NCBI GenBank assembly: GCA_022747635.1
Contig: JAKTNV010000003.1
Location: 99,609,954 to 99,673,953 of the forward strand
From: Hetaerina americana
Taxonomy: Eukaryota; Arthropoda; Insecta; Odonata; Calopterygidae
DNA length: 64,000 nt
Direction of reading: 5' to 3'
The notes under the pieces were generated by a model. That model made no database searches, was not told the origin of the DNA, and saw only the letters and a list, made by a program, of their open reading frames with translations. Below are positions 26,345-37,730 of the stretch, piece by piece (position 1 is the first letter of the stretch; each line of letters begins with the position of its first letter). The position numbers and the translations under genes are program-made.

Positions 26345-28370
26345 TACTCTAGATGAAGTCCCTTTTCGTCTCTGTGAACTCCCTTCCTCCCTTCATCCCG
26401 TCCGACATCCCTATCCTGTTCCTGCCCTTTCCTCGTTTGCCTAACATTCTCCTCTCCATTACAGTCTTCAACATCCAACTACCGGTCAATATGCCCTTCA
26501 TCCACTTTTCCTGCCTCCATAGGATTTCTCCCAACAAACCCCTATCTTTACCCACCAAGCCTAGTGCTTCCTCATTTGTTTTTCTTTCAGTCCATTTCAC
26601 CTTCTCCATTCTTCTCCACACACACATTTCAAAAGCCTTCAGTCTACGTCTATCCTCCTGCTTCAATGACCACGTTTCCGCGCCGTACATAGCTACGTTC
26701 CATATCAAAGTTTTTACGAGTATTTTCTTAATATCCTTACTCAACGTCCCTCTCCTTACGTCCCTACTACTTTGACCGTGTTGGTCCAAAATACTTCCGA
26801 GATACGTAAACTGTTCTACCTGCTCTAGTTTTTGCCCTCCTATTTTAATGTTTAGCTCAGCTTTTTTCTTTCGAGAAAATCGTATAACCCTGTTTTATTA
26901 ATATTTATTCTCATCCCATACCTGTCGCAATGAATTTCCAATTCACTCAGCAATGCTTGCAGCCCCTTGGCTGATTGACAAACTCAAGCTTGGTCATTAG
27001 CGAACATAACTGATTTTACGAATTCCCCACCGACTTTCATTCCTACCTCCAGGTATTCCCATGCCTCTTTAATCATTTCCTCTGCATATAGGTTGAACAG
27101 CAAATGTGATAACGGGCAACCCTGACTTACACCTCTTCCTAACACAGCTCATCCGGACTCCCCGTTCCCCACTCGCACCTGAGCAGTCTGAGACATGTGC
27201 AGGTTGCGAATTAGCCTCCTGTCGATCTAATCTATTCCTATTTTCTACAATATACTCATTAGTTATTCCCAGTTCACTCTATTAAACGCCTTTTCGAAAT
27301 ATACGAAACAGGCAAATACTTCCTGATTGTATTCTATGTTCCTCTCGATTAGTGATCTCATTACTGCAATGGCATCCTTTGCCCTACTATCAATCCTTTT
27401 GTTTATGATCCTGAGAACAACTTTAGCTGCTGGGATATGAAACTTATTGTCCTGTAGTCCTCAAATGATGAATCTTTTACCTTTTTCGGAATATAGTACG
27501 TCATTATGTCCTCTGACTGATCGTAAACCCTATCGACCTCTTCCTCCGTATGGATGCTCGGAGCATGTATACCTAAACAATGTCCAAGCTTGTTGGTTCT
27601 GCTTTTATCTCTACTAGTAATATTGTCTGTTTTTTTTCTATGTCGACTACGCTTCTTCCTACCTTTTAATTCAATATTATGGCAACCCCTCGTTGGCTCT
27701 CGTCCCTGCCGCTGTATATTATTCCATAAATATCACTCTAGTAATCCCCGCTATTCTTTCATCTCACCTCGCATGGGCCTAAAATATCTATATTTCCCCT
27801 TTCCATTTCTCGTTAAATATTCTCTAATTTTCCTGTCGTCAACATCGTCCTAACATCCACGTTCCTATTCTTACTAATTTGGTCTTCTTCTTCTGCGTCT
27901 TCTGTCCTGCTGCTTTCGGTTTTCCCTTGCAAGGGTTTCGTGGGATGACCACCGCGGAAGCCTTGCCCACCCCGCTGTCAGGCACAACACACGGTCGATT
28001 GGGCCGAGACCCGTAGTTGTCAGGACTCGTATTTTCTGTAGTGTCCATCATTTTAATCTTGGGAATGATAATTGAGGTGGTTTCCCGTTGCCTTCCTCAA
28101 TAGTGTTTTTAACTTGACACCATCACTCAATGGCCGCCCATTGGGGTCAGACGCCATTGAAGCCGCCTCACTGAAGAACAGACGCTGCGTGGACTACCTT
28201 TCGTCTGGCTCCTAACCTTCGACCTATGGGTGACCCTACCTGGAGCAATAATTATTACTCCCGCCAGCACAGCTCCTGGGGTCATCGGAACGCACAAGCC
28301 CTCCCACCATGTCAAGAGTGCAGTACATGGGTGCTTACTATATTCTTTAATTTTCTTTGACAATTGAAGA
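26345..28370 (-). mobile_element. Degraded non-LTR retrotransposon (LINE), nearly spanning 5' leader to 3' end of ORF
   Basis: Read on the minus strand from about 28370, a GC-rich leader is followed by RIGTWMLGRC (27865-27840), which resembles the start of an AP-endonuclease domain (IGTWN...). There is then a large internal loss, because the polymerase follows within a few hundred bases. RT motifs are FVYFEKAFNRVNW near 27270, GVSQGCPLSHLLFNLY near 27120 and MFANDQA near 27000, where the second Asp-box reads FAND instead of (F/Y)ADD. A late segment has GAETWSLKQEDRRRL and WTERKTNEEA (26690-26570). Stops interrupt the frame. Two further copies occur at 7150-8150 and 48590-50330. Clade unassigned; dead copy. 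Confidence 0.85.
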
Positions 28371-28800
28371 TGGCAGCTGACTTGTTAGTTGTTAATTAAT
28401 CAACGGATCTCAGTCAATTATAAGATTTATCTCGTCTCAAAGAAAAACCATTGATCTCTTGGAAAAATTTCGCTGACTCCCATTTCTTCTGTTGACCAAC
28501 TCTCTGTGCCTATGAATATGCCTGCATTTGCCCTTCGTAAAATTAATTCTATATGGTCATATTTCTCTCGTCTTTCTCTACCTTGTATTTATTTGCAATA
28601 TGGCAGGTAATATAATAATATTTATATGATATAATGCTTAGATTTTCGGGAAAACATTTCTATTTCACATATACAGTCAAACTTTTTACTTACTTTTGGA
28701 GTATTGTCCTAAATATATTTTAGTTTTATTTGCTACAATAGGCACTAGAGTACCATGTTAAATCTTAAAGGCAGCTGAAATCAAAACAGAAACATTAGCC

Positions 28801-29056
28801 ATGAACACAGTAATCAACCCGATGGTCGGTTTGGTAGGTGATGGTTTAGTTCACCCAGTGCTTAGCCAGATGGCATGTGAAATTCACAAATCAGGGTAAG
28901 AGGGCCAGTGCAGGTTATGGTTTTCCAGGAAGATCTGGTACCAGAAAAATCACACAGTTTGGGTAGAGGTGAGAGTGCCCGGAGAGGCTTGCCCGGGAAT
29001 CGAACCTTCGATCAGTAGACCAACGCTCTATCCCTGGACTACCGCTACCCACACAG
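28801..29056 (-). repeat. SINE-B copy, tRNA-derived (fullest copy in the window)
   Basis: Read on the minus strand from 29056, it starts with a tRNA-like head with an A-box-like segment (TAGTCCAGGGATAGAGCG) and a B box (GGTTCGATTCC). A body follows with TCTTCCTGG and ATAACC, ending with a tail related to GATTACTGTGTTCATGG. Related sequence recurs at 46040-46274 and 61041-61185, and weakly at 46465-46685. The A and B boxes suggest Pol III transcription. This copy lacks the TA-dinucleotide tail seen beside the other two. Confidence 0.75.
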
Positions 29057-32000
29057 AAATATTATGTTACATAAATATGGCTGGTCACCAACCCATGACT
29101 CTTGAGCCACCTTTCGAATCCGCAATCCGCCAGGTTAACCCGGAAGGCAAACAACTTCTGCGGTCAAGCGAAGTGGTTTTTCCACGATGGTCTGGAGGTC
29201 ACGAGGGATAAGGAGAGTGAAAAGAAGAGCAAGGAAAACGATGAGCCGTCGAAGAGAGTCCACCTTCACTTTTGGCCTTGAAATCTTCGCCTTCACACGT
29301 GCGGTTGATGCAGAAACAAAGACCACTAAGAAAGTGTTTACTGAGAAGGGATTGTTGCTCATCATTACCATCATCATGAAAATCAGCAATGAATATCCAC
29401 TTAAAGATTGGTTTGAAGAAGCTCTCAATTTTTATATCGGAAAATCGCTTTATGCCTACACATTTCTTCACGTCTGTCATTATTTGCATGTCTCTCATAT
29501 CTGGGTTCTTCTTTTTTAGCACTTTCAATTCAATTGTACCTCGAAAATAGTATTTTTCGAGTATTTGTGCCTCCTGATGTTCCAGATAAGATTATATCTT
29601 CTTCTTTCGGAAATTAAAGGAAACTTCTTCCTACACCTACTCTTCGCATAACCTCTTCCTTTCTTTTTTTAAAGTGAATCAAACTTAAAATTGGCGGAGG
29701 AACGAAGTACAGCCGTTGACATGCGTAGAGCCGCACTCTTTGAGGGGGGCAGTAGTTGGGAGGGGTTGAAGAGTTCCAGATAATATTGTTTGAATACAAT
29801 GTAAATAAACTTGTTTCCTTTTTTACGGCGAATATGAATATCATGCGGTAAACATCAGATTTCATTTTATGTCAAACGCACATTTATAAATCGATTGTGA
29901 GCGAAATTGTTCATTTACAAATCAATTAATGTGAATCTAGGAAGTTTATTGGTGAAATTTAACTTTTAGTATCTAAATAATAAGACGAATGCAACTAGTT
30001 AAAATTAAACTTAGAAATCTTAAAATTTATTTTTTACACATGAATTCCACCATTTTTGAGGTCACGGATGAGGAAAGAATCTCAAGGGTAGAGAGTAAAG
30101 AAATCGCCGGAGGAGGATGATAAAGGGGGGACGCGTCTGCCTTTGGCGTGGGATTCGCGGCCGCATAACTGAACTTCACGAGTATAACGCCATCAATCAG
30201 AGGGAAACTTCGTAGAATATGAATTTAAGATACCTCATAAATATCGTATATATTTTCCTCAAAACTCTGCTAAATTATCATATAACTACTGGAAAAAGCA
30301 TATTTTTGAAAGCGCTGAAAATTTTTCAATGCTAACTCGCTAGGAAATTCCCTTAGCTGTTAGTCTTTGTTCCACTTTTGACTGATGAAGCGATTCATAG
30401 GCTCCGAGGCATCACGCACACGGAATTGAAGAAAGTCGTTTTTCATAGCTGTGGTCAATTTCATGCTTTCAGCTCGAGAACTGAGGAAATGAATTCACCA
30501 GCTGAAGAGCACTACTTATATCGCGCACACTAAAGTGGTAGTAATAAGTAGGATAAATTTGGTAACTGCCAGCTGAAGGCAATTTATGCCACAACTTCCA
30601 TACATGCCTAACACCAAATACAAAACATTTACTAAACATATTCAAATATTCACACAACATTTGTACTAAAACGGTGTTTCAGTGCAAGTAACACAAACGT
30701 CCTACATTCGGAGATTTGATTTTTGCCCAAAACGCCACCACACTTTTTGCATTATTACACAAATTAGTACAATCTATTTTATAAAATTTATGTTTAACCT
30801 CCTAAGAAAAATTATTTTTAAATTATTCACTTAATACACTATTTAAAATGAGGAAAGAGGGAAGTCACCAAAGCCCGATGGCTGGGCGTTTTATATTGCG
30901 GTGGCACAGCACACCACGATTGTATACTTTTTAATGTTATTTCTAATGTTATTTATAATGTTAATAATATATTGAACATACAAATTATAGGTATAATTAT
31001 TAATTGCTAAGATCCCAATCGTAGACTATTCAAAAGTGATAGGTATCGTTTTCATCTCATGGGTACCATTAGAAGTTTGTTAGGTTTTAAGAAAGAAATA
31101 AATACAAATTGACTTTAAAGTGTATCTCTGTTGAAAACAGAAAAACGATGTCTAAAGAGCATAAGTCATTAATTGAAATTTCCATATGCATCGTGATGTT
31201 AAGATGGTTTCGATTGTCTTAATTTTAATAGGAGACGAGAAGACTTTGACATTCATAGCTCGCTACAAACATTCAAATTGGCATTGAAAAATACGTAAAT
31301 ACGTAATAGCTAGGTCATATATACAGTAATACATATAATTCAGAAGAGGATCCAAAAGTAATTCATCTCCTCTGAGGTTTTCTCCACCGAAAAGGTGCTT
31401 TAGAAGCACCACATTTTCCCTTTTTGCAGCCGATTCTGAGGTCTATTCCTCATATTTATTCTTATCTCTCAATATTCTCTCATTCATCCTAACTATTCGA
31501 ACAAAAACAAGCAGATGAGTATTCGGAGAAAGTTAAAGTTAGAATTAAAACTAAGTTGATGAACTCCTGATTGAGTGTTCAAAGCCACTCACGACTGAAG
31601 TAAACATATGCGCTGTTCAAAAACCCTTGAATTTTAACTCCTGAAACCTTGTGCTTAATAACTAAGAAACAAATCTTCCCGCTTCAAAAGAGTGTTAAGC
31701 TGTTGGATGATAATTTTTTTTGCAAAATTGACTACAATTGGAGCAAGGAGCTGTCAGAGAGGAGCACTGCAAAACCTTTTGCATAAATAAGTGCAGTTCA
31801 TTTTCAATGAAAAATGTAGATTCTGAAGGGATTAGTTAACAAAGTCATAAGATTTGTTCACTAATTTCTGAGATTGGTAATATCTCAAGCGTGATGGAGA
31901 AGAGTAATCTTGGTTGAAAATGGACAAAAAGTGAACATTCCAATAAATACATTATTATTTATTTCAAGAAGGAGTAATAATATTAATCAAGAGTGAGTTC

Positions 32001-32057
32001 GCGGGGCAATGACACTACGAGGAAGGAAGACTGATTGACTGACTATGATAAAATCCC
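29057..32057. other. Intergenic DNA, no supported gene
   Basis: Short overlapping open frames of about 80-110 codons on both strands (29135-29528) lack recognisable domains. The remainder is AT-rich and featureless to my eye. Confidence 0.45.
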
Positions 32058-32160
32058 AAGTTCAAAGAACTGCGGGAGATACTGCGACAGTAACTTTTAA
32101 CGAATAAATTCGCTAATATTCATTGAAATTCATTTTACGCTTTGAAATTTCAGCATTTTT
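32058..32160 (-). repeat. SINE-A 3'-part fragment, diverged
   Basis: The plus-strand text contains AACTGCGGGAGATACTGCG, then AGTAACTTTTAACG, aligned with the 3' part of SINE-A at 36005-36090. The tRNA-like head is absent, so this is a truncated and diverged copy. Confidence 0.6.
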
Positions 32161-33258
32161 AAAACCCAACATTTTTCTCAGAAACAATGCATGGTGATGG
32201 CTCTAGAATGGTAATTCGAGCTTGTTTAATCGTAAACCATTAAAATAATCAAGCTTGAAAGTTATTAAAAACATTGTTTCTTCAAAATTTAAATAATTTA
32301 TCGCAAATTTCATTTATGATAAGCTTCGCCATGGGAGGATTGCAATGCATACACAATATACAAATATTTGTAGCTTACGCCCACCGAGCGTCGGGATTTA
32401 ATATAATCACGCTAAATATCTGCATATCGCCGTTTACGAATAAAACCTAGGAAATTATGAGCATTCATTATCAAAAAATGCATAGTAAAATAGGGACGGA
32501 AAAATTCACTCAACCGTCAGCCAAATATAATGACCTTCTGTAAGCAAAGACCACCGATAGGCATAATTTGCAAGGGTTAAAAAGAGTCAGCAATTGTTAG
32601 CGATTTATCCACTCTTGAGATTCTCAAATCAGATGCAAAAGAAAAGTAGCAGAGCCATGGATGGTGTGAATCACCAACCACGAACAATTCCAAAAATTAA
32701 AATTAAATCTCAGATATGAAACCATATCAAATTTAATATAACTCACACATACGAGAGAATTTTTTGCAAAAAAATATAGTTCTTTCCCAAGCTGTACCAG
32801 GTTGCGATTTCCTGACTGCTAACCTGCTCCACTAGCCCAAAGTCACGGACACGATTCCCCTCGGAATATTCTTGTTGACGTCAGAAAATCATAACAAAGC
32901 ATTATGTTTTATTCCTATTTTATTACTTACATAAATGTAAAATAAACAATAGCATCCAAAAAAATAGATCTGCTATTACCATCGCTGTAGATCTAAAAAT
33001 GCAATAATAACGAATTAATCATTAGCGGGCAATACTGTGCGCCGAGCTAGCGAGACATAAATAGGATGGCAAAAACTATGTAAAGAAAACACGAGAAGAG
33101 GACGGACACATATTGAGTGAATGTGATTCCTACAATCAGAAAAATATTGGTGTGTCGTCAGAGCAAAGAGAAGATGAGAAGCAGAATCTTATTGAATTAA
33201 TCTAAGTATACACATAAAGATTCGGTGTGGAAAAGTCTTAAATTTCGAAAAATTAAAC

Positions 33259-33286
33259 CGGCATCTCCCGCAGTTTCTTTGGAATA
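33259..33286 (+). repeat. SINE-A 3'-terminal fragment
   Basis: The stretch matches only the extreme 3' end of SINE-A (CATCTCCCGCAGTTTCTTTG, then GAAT). It marks the common 3' end of the family, with no poly(A) tail. Confidence 0.55.
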
Positions 33287-33289
33287 TGC

Positions 33290-36004
33290 TCCAAAGAGCT
33301 TATGCAAAATAGGTGGTGATTTTACGCTCGTTCCATCGGAATTAAGTATCGTAAAATGTACCCTTGAGTCTCCAAAGCATTCCGCAGTGACAAAATCATC
33401 CATCAACAGAACTGTATTTTCAATTATGGATAAATTTTGAGCGGCATGAGCAAGCATGCTTTACTGTTGAACTCAGAGGCGTCCTTCAGCATGGAAGAGA
33501 AAGACTGATGACCTTCCTCTACCTTTCCGCGTTTCTCCTATACTGTTAAAGATGGTAGCGGTCCATGCCTACATATCGGAACACCCTAAGTGTAACATAA
33601 ATAACCTTTTACGACAAATAATAGCAGAAATTAGTAGAATATAATGAAAGAGCGATGACTAGCACAATTTTAAAATTCCTTTTGACTGAGATATTAAATA
33701 AAAAGGAAATTTTTAATAAATGACAAGTTTGATGAGTATTAAATGACAAAAATATAACAATTGTCATTCAATGCTCTCTTTCATTCCATTTTATCCACTT
33801 TTCTAGTCATAACTAAGGTATTACGCAAAAAGAACTGCGAAATTTCTGAAAACTCTAGAAGCATCATCCCAAATGTGCATTGAGCTGTTGGAGATTAACA
33901 TTTACGATTAATTTGGAGCCCAAAGCAAAGAACAAAGGAAGAAAATTTTCGAGTAAAATACGACTAGAAAGTATGTTATTTAACTAAATCACACCTCACG
34001 TAAGCTTACCTTGTTGCAACAGACAAGCCAAATATCCACAATGGAGATATTTTGTCCTGCTAAAAAATCCAAAGTCAGGCAGGTGGGTGAGGAGCCTTAG
34101 GCACAAGCACACATCCACAAGCAGCAACACACAGAAACGACTCAAGAATCTTTGGATTCACTCTGGATAGTGGGGTAGGACGTGCACATTGTTCCCATGG
34201 TGCCAAGTATATACAATGCCTAGAAAAAAGTTTCCACGGAGGAAAGAAATAGCCCGACTTAAGCAGGAAAAATTCACGGGGAAGCGAAACGTCTGTTGCG
34301 GAAGGGAGTCCTTGTTTCTCTCGAATTTCAGCCGGAAGAAAAGAGTTTACAGCTGCCTCTTAAGTTCTCACGGGGACGGTTAGGGAAATCTGTGCCTCGG
34401 CCAACCGCTCAGGTACGGACTGAGCGTAGCTCGGTGGATAACGTGCAACTGAATGGACTGAGCACACGGGCCGGTGGCCTCGGCGCTAAACTTTCTCCCC
34501 CCGCCGGCAGCTTTTGCCCTTGGAGTGATGGGAGGGGTTCTGCTCGCCTTGCGGAAAGTGTTTCAAAACTATTCTAGCGCTTGTTTATAGGCGAATTTAC
34601 GAGCGGATTCCGGTGGAGGTGAATAGGTGGTACCTAATACCACAGTGCAGGAAAGTGAGACCTGGGGCGATTAATCCTCCTTTTCTTTGCGCATTGTTTT
34701 CCATAAAAAACACGCAAGTGGGGCACAAATTAATCTTTTATTTTCCAATAAATGGACCGATTCACTGATGAAAGGAAAATCTTCATAATTTCCAGCTACT
34801 GTCACGGCAGTTCTTATCCAAGAGCATCACTCATTAGTAATTATGAGCAATGCTCATTTATTAAGTTGTAGTTTCTATATTCTAAAAAGCTTCTTTGTTG
34901 AGTTTTCTAGAAATGACTTAATAAAAAAATGTCATAGTTGTTTGTCACACGCTCAAAGCTATAAGAAAACCATCATTTCGTGCCTTAATTCTCGCCTCTA
35001 ACAGGAACATCACCCGTAAGAGTTGAAAAGGGATAAGGAGTATAAGCAATTCAGGGAAGTCTGTCGTCGGATCACAGTTATCAAAAATCTCCAAAAGAGA
35101 GTAGCTATTGAATTTTTTTTTAAATTCGCTGGGGAAAATTATGCATTTTTATTATTCCAGTAGAAATTGCAAAGAGTCGAGTGAAAAATTGTGAAAAGGG
35201 TTAATACTGTTCAAAGTTTATTGCTTTACCAAAAACGGATGCATAAACCATTAACTTAGGCCAAGCATGCTTTTAATATAATATATATTTTACCTTACAT
35301 AAGAAAGTTAGCATCTTTTGAAAAATCTTTTAAGATCCCACTCTTGTTAGAATTAATACTATATTAATGAATAGGTTTCGAAATTAAACACAACTCTCTC
35401 GGTCGCACCCTTATGTCCGCCTGAGAGGTCAATTGTGGGAGGGGATCAGGCGCTTTGGTAGCATCCGGCGGAGAACATGCTTGGTGTCATCGACGTAAGT
35501 GTTGCCCACGTGGAAAATTAATGAGACAAGTGGGACACGACCACTCTCCCTTTCCCACTGCATGCCTTCTTTGTTCTCCGTGGAGTCACGAAAGGCTTGC
35601 GAAATCGCTTAGACCACCCGATGGAAAAACATGATCGATAATATCTCGCTGGTGAGTGGACCATCAAACCCATTTCACGGGTTGGCATGAGTTGGAAGCA
35701 ACGACCGGGTGATTGACGTGGAATGCAGCTACATCGTTTGGAGATGCTAAAATAGCATTGTCCGTGTAACACTCGCCGATTATAAATAGCATCGACAAGA
35801 GGAAAAGTACAAAAACAGATTCCTGAAGTAAGACTTCGATCAAGATCACTTAAATATCCGAGGGCGCCAACGAAGACGCCACCATTTGAAAGAAGTCAAA
35901 AGAGAGTAGCACCGTACCGCGGGCGTTGAAATTCCTTTTCGTTCCAAATACAAAGAGCGATGACCACCGTTCACGTTTGACCGCAGTGGCTTCCAAATGA
36001 CAAA
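33290..36004. other. Intergenic DNA with a GC-richer patch and an isolated A-box-like motif at about 34422
   Basis: A GC-richer block at about 34370-34560 includes GCGTAGCTCGGTGGATAACG, which looks like a Pol III A box. I find no matching B box within a tRNA-like distance. A minus-strand open frame at 35849-35664 begins with a hydrophobic, signal-peptide-like segment but ends after 61 codons and resembles nothing I know. No gene is supported. Confidence 0.4.
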
Positions 36005-36245
36005 TTCCAAAGAAACTGCGGGAGATGCCGCAACAGTAACTTTTAACGGAGTCATCCGCTAATGTGCATTTCAATGCAACAATTTCAGAGTGTAAAAATC
36101 ATTCGCCTTGACTGGGACTCGAACCCAGATCCCTCAATATCCGGTCGAGTGCTTAAGCCACTTAAGCTACCGAGGCGTCCTCTTAAACTCTGAAATTTTG
36201 GGGCTTTTAAAGGAACTAGATGTTGTGACGAAATACCGTACATAC
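36005..36245 (-). repeat. SINE-A copy with well-preserved tRNA-like core (36105-36176)
   Basis: On the minus strand the 72-nt core has an A-box region (TAGCTTAAGTGG), a D stem, an anticodon-like stem CTCGA/TTGAG with a CCGGATA loop, and a T arm CTGGG-TTCGAGT-CCCAG containing the B box. The acceptor stem is only partly paired. AATTTCAGAGT on one side and ACTCTGAAATT on the other enclose the core as inverted arms. The 3' part ends with the hairpin TGCGG/CCGCA and TTTCTTTGGAATT. Similarity to the copy at 52577-52760 continues about 35 bp beyond the 5' arm, so the family unit is longer than the tRNA-like part. Confidence 0.8.
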
Positions 36246-37628
36246 AATTTCACATGCATTCGATGAGCCAAATTGGTAAACTTGGTTTTCTTATTAAGGT
36301 CAAAAGTTCAACAGACGATGTTATAAAAATATCATAACCATTTGGTCCAGATGTCGAACCATGAACCTTGGATAGATAGATAGAGGTCTTTATTTGATCG
36401 AAATTGAGACCTAATGGTCCATTATTCCATTTAACTCATAACCTTAAGCCATCATCGTACGTTTAGCGGTGGTTTTACTGAATGGATAGAGAGCGCACCG
36501 ACTACTGAGATCATTTTGAACCGAAAAAGCAGTGCAAGAGGAACCATTGCATCACATTATTACATCCTTTCTCATAGACGTACTGTAATCCGATGTTTAG
36601 CGGATTGGCGTGTTCATCGTCGAACGCCGAGCAGCGCGCTGTCGTGTAAACCACGATGGCCAAAACGCTTAAGGATGAAACGACGATTTAAGCTTAATAT
36701 AGGAAAACGAAGTAACTTGATAGCATTTAATAAGCTCGCTTATGTTCAAATAATAATTTAATTTTAAATAGGGAGCAAAATTTTTATGTAATTATTGAGG
36801 TATAGTTATGTCGATGGCACATTGGAACTCAAATATTTTTATAATAAATATATTTATCCGATTAAAATAAAATTGTCGTTTGCATGTTTATCTCACGCAA
36901 TGAATGCCGCCCTGAAAAAATAAATTGCTTGCTCCGGCCCTCCTGGATATCTAATCAGAACGCCGATGTAATTCCATTAAAAATGGTTATTACGTAGAAA
37001 TGGGGGCATTTTCTATGGTTTTCAATGGATGCATAGCGTGTATTTCCATTTCGGAGGGCACTAACAAGGATATTTCAATTACCGGGAGATAGGATGTGCT
37101 CTGCCCTAGAGCATCCTTGCATTGTTTTCCATCGCATTGTGGAGGAAACTTGAAGGCAACATATTTCCTATCCGTCACCTTTAATACGCCATCCTAATAA
37201 TAATAATGAATTCCATAAATTCTACAGTTACAAGGAAATTTTGCAAGACTAGTTGCTTTTTAATTTAATGTGGCGAGATAGGAAAAAAGATCGATAGAAA
37301 AACAGTTCACGCTTTAAGAGTTAAAGGTAGACTTCATATGTAGCCTTGAATTCCTTTTCGTTATTAAGTCGGTAGCTTAAAAAGGAAATGGCTTGCTGAC
37401 CTTCTTTTATTCATAGGCGTAAAAATAGGCATGAAAAGGTATATGCGACAGTTATGCTATAAGGTCGGAATTTAAAAAATACTGAAGAGCAAGTAATGAA
37501 GCAAGCATAGTTGGCAACAAAAGGCATAAATTATAAAATATATTAAGCTACATCTTCCAATTCGGAAGATTCAGAGTCAGACTTGCATCACGCATCCCTT
37601 TCGTTATCGACGCTAAAGAAGACACAAA
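36246..37628. other. Intergenic DNA, no supported gene
   Basis: AT-rich with short open frames only; no recognisable domains or RNA genes. Confidence 0.45.
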
Positions 37629-37730
37629 GGTTGACCGAGACTCGAACCCGGATCCCTCGATGTCTGGCCGGGTGCTTTAGCCAGTTAAACTACCAAGGCG
37701 TTCTCTTGCACAGCAAAATTTTAAGAAGTT
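37629..37730 (-). repeat. Diverged SINE-A-like tRNA-derived repeat
   Basis: On the minus strand from 37699 it reads GCCTTGGTAGTTTAACTGG (A-box region), and a B box GGTTCGAGTCTC follows. The D stem and T arm are recognisable; the anticodon stem is weaker. A related flank (AAAATTTTG) precedes it, but the enclosing inverted arms are lost. It may be a sister subfamily of SINE-A. Confidence 0.65.

Noticed and set aside
34412..34560. Pol III A-box-like motif (GCGTAGCTCGGTGG), possible tRNA or SINE head
   Set aside because: No B box at tRNA spacing and no second copy in the window.
35664..35849. Minus-strand frame with a signal-peptide-like start, possible small secreted peptide
   Set aside because: Ends after 61 codons with no cleavage-site pattern, Cys framework or family resemblance, and no clear exon linkage.
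36105..36176. A functional tRNA gene
   Set aside because: The cloverleaf is recognisable, but the acceptor stem has mismatches, position 33 of the anticodon loop is not T, and the same unit recurs with identical flanks, so it is a dispersed tRNA-derived repeat.
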